Below are positions 16,443-20,900 of a DNA stretch of 20,900 bases, one piece after another (the first letter of the stretch is position 1; each line of letters starts with the position of its first letter). Under the pieces are notes generated by a model. The model had not been told where the DNA came from and made no database searches. It saw nothing but the letters and a program-made list of their open reading frames with translations. Source of the stretch: Deltaproteobacteria bacterium (GTDB lineage Bacteria; Desulfobacterota; Deferrimicrobia; Deferrimicrobiales; Deferrimicrobiaceae); contig JAJZRM010000008.1 of the NCBI GenBank assembly GCA_021802685.1, positions 1 through 20,900 on the forward strand, read 5' to 3'. The position numbers were made by a program, and so were the translations under genes.

Positions 16443-16447
16443 TATTA
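16433..16447 (+). promoter_or_regulatory. AT-rich island with -10-like hexamer before a gene lacking a Shine-Dalgarno
   Basis: TATGAT at 16433-16438 and the palindrome TAATATTA at 16440-16447 form an AT-only-like patch in very GC-rich surroundings, ending 5 nt before the ATG at 16453. No Shine-Dalgarno precedes that ATG. No -35 box matching TTGACA was found at the right distance. It may be a weak internal promoter, an unstructured ribosome entry site, or chance. Confidence 0.25.
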
Positions 16448-16452
16448 CCGCC

Positions 16453-17640
16453 ATGGCCGGTATCGCCCCGAAAACGCTCATCGTCATCCCGGTCTTCAAC
16501 CACGGGAAGACGCTTCGTTCCGTCGCCGAGCGGTCCCTCGGGACGGGGCTCGACGTCTTGGTCGTCGACGACGGGAGCACGGACGGCGGCATCGATGCGC
16601 TCGCCGGCCTCCCCGTCGCGCTCCACCGCCTTCCGGAGAACCGGGGGAAAGGGGCCGCCATCCTCGCCGCGGCGCAATTCGCGAAGCGGTCCGGGTACGA
16701 AGCCGTCCTGACGATCGACGCGGACGGGCAACACGACCCGGAGGACGCACGTCGGCTCATCGAGGCCGCCGCGCCCTGCTGGCCCGCGGTCGTCGTCGGC
16801 GCACGGCGGATGGAAGGCGCGAACATCCCCGCCTCCAGCGTTTTCGGCCGGAGCTTCTCCAACTTCTGGGTGCGTCTGGAATGCGGGCTGTCGCTGCCCG
16901 ACAGCCAGAGCGGCTACCGGCTGTACCCCGTCGAATTCCTTACCGCCGCGCGGTTCCTTTCCAGCCGCTATCCCTTCGAGGTGGAAGTGCTGGTCCGCGC
17001 GGCATGGTCGGGGCTTCCCATCGTCTCCGTGCCCGTTTCGGTCCATTACCCGCCCCCCGGAGAGCGGGTTTCGCATTTCCGCCCGTTCGTCGACAATCTC
17101 CGTCTGACCTTGCTGCACACGTGGCTGGTGACCCGCTCCCTGCTGCCATGGCCGCACCGGCGGCAGGTCCGGCATGAGGTTCCGGGCACGGAGGCGGAGG
17201 GGATCCTCCACCCGGTACGGCTGCTCCGCCGGCTGAGCACGGAGCACACCGGGACGGGAGAACTTGCGGCCGCTGCCTGGGTCGGCATCTTCATCGGCGC
17301 GCTCCCCATCATCCCCTTCGGGATCGCGACCATCGTTTACGTCAGCCACCGGCTCCACCTGAACAAGATGGCGGCCGTGGCCGCCAGCAACATCTGCGTC
17401 GCTCCCTTCGTGCCCTTTCTCTGCGTCGAAACGGGGCACTTCCTCTCGCACGGGAGGTTCCTCGCCGTGTTCGACTGGAACACCCTGGTCGGCGAGATCC
17501 ATCTCCGCCTTTGGGAGTGGCTGCTGGGAGCCATGGTCGTCGGACCGGTCCTCGGAACGGCCGGCGCGCTGCTCACCTTCCTCTCGGTGAGGTCCCTGAG
17601 GACGCGGCTGCGGCAGGACGCTCGCCCGGTGAGAGGATAG
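16453..17640 (+). CDS. GT2 glycosyltransferase fused to DUF2062 membrane domain
   Basis: This encodes 395 residues. Residues 5 to about 225 are a GT-A glycosyltransferase family 2 domain: TLIVIPVFNHGKTL, VVDDGSTDGG with Asp39 and Asp40, and the DxD motif Asp89-Ala-Asp91 in IDADGQHDPED, then SQSGYRLYP. This resembles dolichyl-phosphate sugar synthases. From about residue 267 a DUF2062 region follows (ELAAAAWVGIFIGALPIIPF, APFVPFLCVETGHFL) with several hydrophobic segments that would hold it in the inner membrane. The fusion occurs in other lipid clusters as I recall them. It may make a lipid-linked sugar, or glycosylate the cluster product, from a nucleotide sugar. The start has no visible Shine-Dalgarno, and 10 nt separate it from the previous stop. 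Confidence 0.87.
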   Translation: MAGIAPKTLIVIPVFNHGKTLRSVAERSLGTGLDVLVVDDGSTDGGIDALAGLPVALHRLPENRGKGAAILAAAQFAKRSGYEAVLTIDADGQHDPEDARRLIEAAAPCWPAVVVGARRMEGANIPASSVFGRSFSNFWVRLECGLSLPDSQSGYRLYPVEFLTAARFLSSRYPFEVEVLVRAAWSGLPIVSVPVSVHYPPPGERVSHFRPFVDNLRLTLLHTWLVTRSLLPWPHRRQVRHEVPGTEAEGILHPVRLLRRLSTEHTGTGELAAAAWVGIFIGALPIIPFGIATIVYVSHRLHLNKMAAVAASNICVAPFVPFLCVETGHFLSHGRFLAVFDWNTLVGEIHLRLWEWLLGAMVVGPVLGTAGALLTFLSVRSLRTRLRQDARPVRG

Positions 17641-17663
17641 GACCGTCCCTTGGCGTGCCTCCC

Positions 17664-18959
17664 GTGAAGATCCTCCTGGTCAATCCGCCGGTCTGCGGCC
17701 GAAGCATCCCGGAAGAACGTTACGGAATCGATTCCATCCGCCGGATCTTCCGTGGTGAGCCGCTCGGCCTCGAGGCGCTGGCGGGCAACCTGCCGGACCA
17801 CGATGTCCGCATCCTCGACCTGAAGGCGGATCCCGGGGGGCTCCAGGGCGCTCTGGACGGATTCCGGCCCGAGCTGGTCGGGTTCACCGCGGTGACCTGC
17901 GAAGCCAACACCGTCGCGAGGATGGCGGCCGAGGTCAAGGAAAGCGGCGGCGCGGTCGTGGCGGTCGGGGGGATCCACGCCAGTTGCGACCCGTCGTTTT
18001 TCAACCGCCCCGGCATCGATTACGTGGTGGTCGGCCTGGGAAAAGTCCGCTTCGCGGAGCTGGCGGCGGCGATCGGGAGCGGCGCCGACACGGGATGCCT
18101 GCCCGGCGTGGCGCGGACCGACCCCGGCGGCCGGCTCGACTTCGTTTCCAGGGAAGCAAGCGCCGCCGACCTCGCGGAATCCCGCCCGCCGCGGTATGAC
18201 CTCGTGGCCGGGTACCGGGACCGCTATACCCTCCACTCCCTCGGCTTCCGGATGGGCTTCGTGTCGTCGGCCTTCGGATGCCCCTGCGCCTGTTCGTTCT
18301 GCTGCATCTCCGCCCTGACCGGCGGCCGCTACCTCACCCACGCCGTCGAAACGGTGATCGCGGACATCCGGAGCTTAAGCGACATTCCCGTGATCCGCCT
18401 GGTGGACGCCAACACCTTCGGCGACCCCCGGCACGCGGAACAGTTGGCGGAAGGCATCCTCGCCGCCGGCATCCGGAAGAACTTCGTGGCGGACGTCCGC
18501 CCCGACACGGTGGTCCGCCACCCGGAACTGCTGCGCCTCTGGAAGCGGGCCGGCCTCCGCCTGGCGGTCGTCGGGTTCGAGGAGATCGGGGACGAAGTCC
18601 TCGCCTCATGGAGAAAGGGCGGCAGCGTCGCCGTCAACGACGAGGCCATCTCGATCCTGAAGGACCTGGGGATCACCATCGTCGGCGATTTCATCGTATC
18701 GCCCGACTACGACGATGCCCGCTTCGACGCCCTGGAAGGTTACGTGTCCCGACGGAAGATCGACATTCCCATATTCGCGGTGCTGACCCCCATCCCCGGG
18801 ACGCCGCTGCACACCGCGATGGCGGACCGGATCGCGCTGGACGACCTGGACTATTACACCTTCACGAACGCGGTCGTCCCCCCGCTGCTGGGGGAAAAGC
18901 GGTTCTACGAACGGTATGCCGGCCTGACCAAAACGTTCCACGACAACGCGAAACTGTGA
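17664..18959 (+). CDS. B12-binding-type radical SAM protein 4
   Basis: This encodes 431 residues. The start chosen is GTG at 17664 because VKILLVNPPV is where this family usually begins; GTG at 17655 would add three residues, and neither has a good Shine-Dalgarno. The N-terminal Rossmann part has PLGLEALAGNLPDHDVRILD, LVGFTAVTCEANT and VVAVGGIHASCDP, with no DxHxxG. The cluster motif is C206-x3-C210-x2-C213 in a Cys-rich stretch, FGCPCACSFCC, with two extra cysteines (208 and 214). LTPIPGTPLHT near the end fits the superfamily. It lies between the GT2 fusion and the DarB-like ketosynthase, so it may act late in the pathway or on the DarB product. The reaction is unknown. Confidence 0.85.
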   Translation: MKILLVNPPVCGRSIPEERYGIDSIRRIFRGEPLGLEALAGNLPDHDVRILDLKADPGGLQGALDGFRPELVGFTAVTCEANTVARMAAEVKESGGAVVAVGGIHASCDPSFFNRPGIDYVVVGLGKVRFAELAAAIGSGADTGCLPGVARTDPGGRLDFVSREASAADLAESRPPRYDLVAGYRDRYTLHSLGFRMGFVSSAFGCPCACSFCCISALTGGRYLTHAVETVIADIRSLSDIPVIRLVDANTFGDPRHAEQLAEGILAAGIRKNFVADVRPDTVVRHPELLRLWKRAGLRLAVVGFEEIGDEVLASWRKGGSVAVNDEAISILKDLGITIVGDFIVSPDYDDARFDALEGYVSRRKIDIPIFAVLTPIPGTPLHTAMADRIALDDLDYYTFTNAVVPPLLGEKRFYERYAGLTKTFHDNAKL

Positions 18960-18963
18960 GGTG
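18958..18963 (+). promoter_or_regulatory. Shine-Dalgarno-like GAGGTG favouring the ATG at 18973
   Basis: GAGGTG overlaps the preceding TGA and ends 9 nt before the ATG at 18973. This favours that start over the GTG at 18961, which lies inside the motif and has no purine-rich sequence ahead of it. Confidence 0.5.
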
Positions 18964-18972
18964 CCGCACCGG

Positions 18973-20121
18973 ATGGACGCCTATATCACCGACCTGGCGG
19001 TTTTTCTCCCCAACGACCCGATCGACAACGACACCATGGAAAAGGTGCTCGGAATGGTCCACCAGGTCCCGTCCCGCACCCGCGCCGTCATCCTTCGGAA
19101 AAACCGGATCCGGCAGCGATACTACGCCATCGACCCGGCAACCGGCTCCGTCACGCATTCGAATGCCCGGCTCACGGCCGAAGCGGTCCGCGCCCTGAAA
19201 CCGTATCCGGGGTTCTCGCCCGTCGACATCGAGTTCCTTTCCTGCGGCACCTCGTCGCCGGATCAACTCCTTCCGGGGCACGGGCTGATGGTGCAGGGGG
19301 AGCTGGCCGCCTCCCCGTGCGAGGTCGCGACCGCTTCGGGGGTATGCCTTTCCGGGATCTCCGCGCTGAAGTTCGCCGCCGTCAACGTCGCGCTGGGACT
19401 GGTCTCGAACGCCGTGGCGACCGGTTCGGAGCTGGCCTCCACGTTCATGCGCCGCGAGATGTTCCTGTCCGCGTCCCCGGACACCCCACCCGCCCCGGGA
19501 GATCCCGCCCTGCCCCCCTTCAACGCGGATTTCCTCCGGTGGATGCTGTCCGACGGCGCCGGAGCAGCGTTCGTCGAAGGCGCCCCCCGGGAGGACCGGA
19601 TCGCGCTTCGGATCGACTGGATCGACCAGATCTCCTACGCCAACGAGCTGGAAACCTGCATGTACCTGGGAGCCGTGAAGAACGGGGACGGCAGCATTCG
19701 CGGATGGCGCGACTTCGGGTCGCTCGGGGAGGCCGTCTCCCGGAACGCGTTCCTCGTCCAGCAGGACGTGAACCTTCTGAACCGGGAAATCATCACGATG
19801 GCCGTCAACCGCGCGTTGACGCGGGTGATCGCCCGGCGCGGGATCGTCGCATCGGAGGTCGACTGGTTCCTCCCCCACTATTCCTCCGAATTCTTCCGGC
19901 AGCCCCTTTATGACCGGATGGCCGGGATCGGGTTCTCCGTTCCCCAGGACCGTTGGTTCACCAACCTGTCGACCAAGGGCAACACAGGGTCGGCCTCGAT
20001 CTACATCATGATGGAGGAGCTGTTCCGCTCCGGCCGGCTCCGGCGGGGGCAGAAGCTCCTCTGCATGATCCCGGAGAGCAGCCGGTTCTCCGTCGCGTAC
20101 ATGCTTCTGTCGGTGGTATAG
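18973..20121 (+). CDS. StlD/DarB-family beta-ketosynthase (KAS III-like)
   Basis: This encodes 382 residues from the ATG at 18973. The sequence follows the DarB pattern closely: ITDLAVFLPNDPIDNDTMEK, PSRTRAVILRKN, IRQRYYAID, SCGTSSPDQLLPGHG, then LPHYSSEFFRQPLYDRM and NLSTKGNTGSASIYIM. Catalytic residues are intact: Cys125 in SGVCLSG, His302 in LPHYSS and Asn337 in KGNTGSAS. In dialkylresorcinol and flexirubin biosynthesis, DarB joins two acyl chains and cyclises them to a cyclohexanedione, which DarA aromatises. This gene therefore suggests a resorcinol or related ring, or a head-to-head chain joining, as the final step. No darA-like gene is in the window. It is the last gene before the operon's tight spacing ends. 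Confidence 0.88.
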   Translation: MDAYITDLAVFLPNDPIDNDTMEKVLGMVHQVPSRTRAVILRKNRIRQRYYAIDPATGSVTHSNARLTAEAVRALKPYPGFSPVDIEFLSCGTSSPDQLLPGHGLMVQGELAASPCEVATASGVCLSGISALKFAAVNVALGLVSNAVATGSELASTFMRREMFLSASPDTPPAPGDPALPPFNADFLRWMLSDGAGAAFVEGAPREDRIALRIDWIDQISYANELETCMYLGAVKNGDGSIRGWRDFGSLGEAVSRNAFLVQQDVNLLNREIITMAVNRALTRVIARRGIVASEVDWFLPHYSSEFFRQPLYDRMAGIGFSVPQDRWFTNLSTKGNTGSASIYIMMEELFRSGRLRRGQKLLCMIPESSRFSVAYMLLSVV

Positions 20122-20150
20122 TGCACGCACCCCTGCATCCGGGAACCGGA

Positions 20151-20157
20151 AAGGAGG
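20151..20157 (+). promoter_or_regulatory. Strong ribosome binding site of first lipoprotein
   Basis: AAGGAGG ends 8 nt before the GTG at 20166 and decides that start over the ATG at 20178. The surrounding 12-mer ACCGGAAAGGAG (20145-20156) recurs exactly at 20787-20798 before the second lipoprotein. Confidence 0.75.
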
Positions 20158-20165
20158 ACAGGCCG

Positions 20166-20735
20166 GTGAGAAGATTCATGAGCGTGGTGCCTCTTCTGTT
20201 CGTTTTTTCACTGGCGGCGGGGTGTGCCTCCAATGTGACCAAGGTTCCCCTGTTGCAGAGTTCCTACAACCCGACGTTGGACGCGGCGGACCTTTCCGGT
20301 TACAAAGGAAAAACGGTAATTTTCCCTTACGTGACGAACAACGCGAACGATACGGGCACCTGGAATTATTACAGCGATGACAAGAAGTTCAGCTACGAGA
20401 TGATGCCGGGACTTGACATATATTTCTGGGATTGCTTCGTCAATGCGTTCAGCCGGATCGGCGTGCGGGCGGTGGCTGCGCCGCTGCCGGGCTTCGAGAA
20501 ATCGAAAGAGCTGCAAATCACCTTGTTATCGTTCACCGACCGGAAACTCCTTTACACCGTCCGTCTCAACAAGCCGGGGGAAGCATCTTTCACGAAACAA
20601 TTCACCGTAGAGGCCCCCGCTCCGACGACGACGGTTGTCGCCGAATTGGAAAACAGGGCCTACAGGTTCATGGACTCGGCATTCCTTGCCTTGGTCACCG
20701 ATGCGGAGTTCAAGAAGTCGTTCCTGCAGGATTGA
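20166..20735 (+). CDS. Putative lipoprotein 1, function unknown
   Basis: This encodes 189 residues from the GTG at 20166, supported by AAGGAGG and by comparison with the next gene, which begins with the same RRF. The N-terminus is a lipoprotein signal: basic RRF, hydrophobic VVPLLFVFSLAAG, and the lipobox LAAGC with Cys20 as the lipid-modified residue. The mature part has KTVIFPYVTNNANDTGTWNY and GLDIYFWDCFVNAFSRIGV, suggesting a small mixed alpha/beta periplasmic domain. I do not recognise the family. Base composition falls to about 50% G+C, well below the preceding genes. It should sit in the inner or outer membrane facing the periplasm. It could serve product transport, or be unrelated to the operon. 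Confidence 0.82.
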   Translation: MRRFMSVVPLLFVFSLAAGCASNVTKVPLLQSSYNPTLDAADLSGYKGKTVIFPYVTNNANDTGTWNYYSDDKKFSYEMMPGLDIYFWDCFVNAFSRIGVRAVAAPLPGFEKSKELQITLLSFTDRKLLYTVRLNKPGEASFTKQFTVEAPAPTTTVVAELENRAYRFMDSAFLALVTDAEFKKSFLQD

Positions 20736-20786
20736 CGTGGCGCTTTTCGATGCGGTCGTATTGCGCCGGCGGATCGCGGCCGGCAT

Positions 20787-20798
20787 ACCGGAAAGGAG
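20787..20798 (+). repeat. Repeated leader 12-mer with ribosome binding site
   Basis: ACCGGAAAGGAG here is identical to 20145-20156, 19 nt before the second lipoprotein start versus 21 nt before the first. It contains the Shine-Dalgarno sequence AAAGGAG (20792-20798) and is followed in both cases by a near-identical start, TGAGAAGATTC. Confidence 0.65.
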
Positions 20799-20805
20799 AA
20801 CTCCG

Positions 20806-20900
20806 ATGAGAAGATTCGTGGGCCTGGCGGCGCTGGTGACCTTTTTTTACCTGGCGGTGGCCGGGTGCGGGGCCGGGGGGACCAAGGTGGTCATCCAGCA
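20806..20900 (+). CDS. Putative lipoprotein 2, truncated by window edge
   Basis: Only the first 31 residues are visible, from the ATG at 20806, which is preceded by AAAGGAG with 7-nt spacing. The start is a lipoprotein signal: RRF, a hydrophobic stretch (LAALVTFFYLAVAG) and a Cys in VAGCGAG. The first codons and leader resemble those of the lipoprotein at 20166, so the two are probably tandem paralogues. The signal peptides themselves differ beyond RRF, and both mature parts soon show TKV. Function is unknown. It is too short to meet most length cutoffs. Confidence 0.75.
   Translation, partial: MRRFVGLAALVTFFYLAVAGCGAGGTKVVIQ

Larger units (their letters stand above)
2..20121 (+). other. Single co-directional biosynthetic operon (19 genes)
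   Basis: All nineteen genes from the left edge to the DarB-like gene run on the + strand. Eleven or more junctions overlap, at 580, 1860, 3209, 4663, 5877, 7637, 8846, 10015, 11521, 13308 and 14976. Remaining gaps are 1 to 37 nt. No terminator or divergent gene interrupts them, so transcription from a promoter upstream of the window is likely. The operon boundary at 20121 is inferred from the 44-nt gap and the change in composition after it. Confidence 0.75.

Noticed and set aside
13290..16862. A 1190-codon open frame on the minus strand
   Set aside because: It lies antisense to the ABC permease, ACP 2 and the deacetylase fusion, all with strong domain evidence. Its translation is rich in Arg, Pro and Gly with no recognisable motif, as expected of a shadow frame in GC-rich DNA.
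2..20121. Assignment as a true ladderane or hopanoid C-3 methylation cluster
   Set aside because: Radical SAM/B12 and ketosynthase content is reminiscent, but no squalene-hopene cyclase, phytoene-desaturase-like gene or other anammox ladderane hallmark is present in the window. The DarB- and BtrH-like genes point to a resorcinol/flexirubin type.
20764..20786. GC-rich inverted repeat (GCCGGC elements) between the two lipoproteins
   Set aside because: No T-rich tract follows and the arms are short palindromes common in GC-rich DNA, so it is not supportable as a terminator.

Overview
This window is a GC-rich (roughly two-thirds G+C by eye), almost gap-free stretch in which every supportable gene lies on the + strand. 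The gene families and base composition suggest a deltaproteobacterial (Desulfobacterota-like) or similar environmental Gram-negative genome. That placement is an inference from gene content, with no phylogenetic marker in the window. No rRNA, tRNA, CRISPR array, transposon or convincing terminator was seen.

Nineteen genes from the left edge to 20121 form one tightly packed, apparently co-transcribed cluster. Most junctions overlap by 1-8 nt (ATGA, GTGA or TGATG type), and the largest gap is 37 nt. The cluster reads as a specialised lipid or polyketide pathway of the aryl polyene / dialkylresorcinol (flexirubin-like) kind. It has an incomplete short ketosynthase-like subunit (2-583), a ketosynthase with a partner that lacks the active-site Cys (8846-11118), two acyl carrier proteins (8592-8849, 14704-14979), a membrane-anchored acyltransferase (7637-8563), a BtrH-type ACP-dependent acyltransferase (11521-12546), a DrrAB-like ABC exporter (12530-14666), a deacetylase-methyltransferase fusion (14976-16442), a GT2-DUF2062 fusion (16453-17640) and a StlD/DarB-family ketosynthase (18973-20121). 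A small HTH-like protein (11120-11524) sits in the middle.

The unusual layer is five radical SAM proteins in the same operon. Four have the B12-binding plus radical SAM layout (580-1863, 1860-3215, 3209-4663, 17664-18959). One is an alpha/beta hydrolase fused to a radical SAM/SPASM enzyme (5877-7637). A GT1-like glycosyltransferase (4663-5880) lies among them. My working model is that the ketosynthases extend acyl chains on the ACPs, radical SAM enzymes methylate, cyclise or otherwise modify them at unactivated carbons, acyl- and glycosyltransferases attach them to an acceptor, and the ABC system exports the product. Ketoreductase, dehydratase, starter ligase, phosphopantetheinyl transferase and a DarA-like aromatase are not in the window and may lie outside it.

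After 20121 the character changes. A lower-GC lipoprotein gene (20166-20735) is followed by the start of a second one (20806 onward) with a nearly identical leader, a probable tandem paralogous pair.
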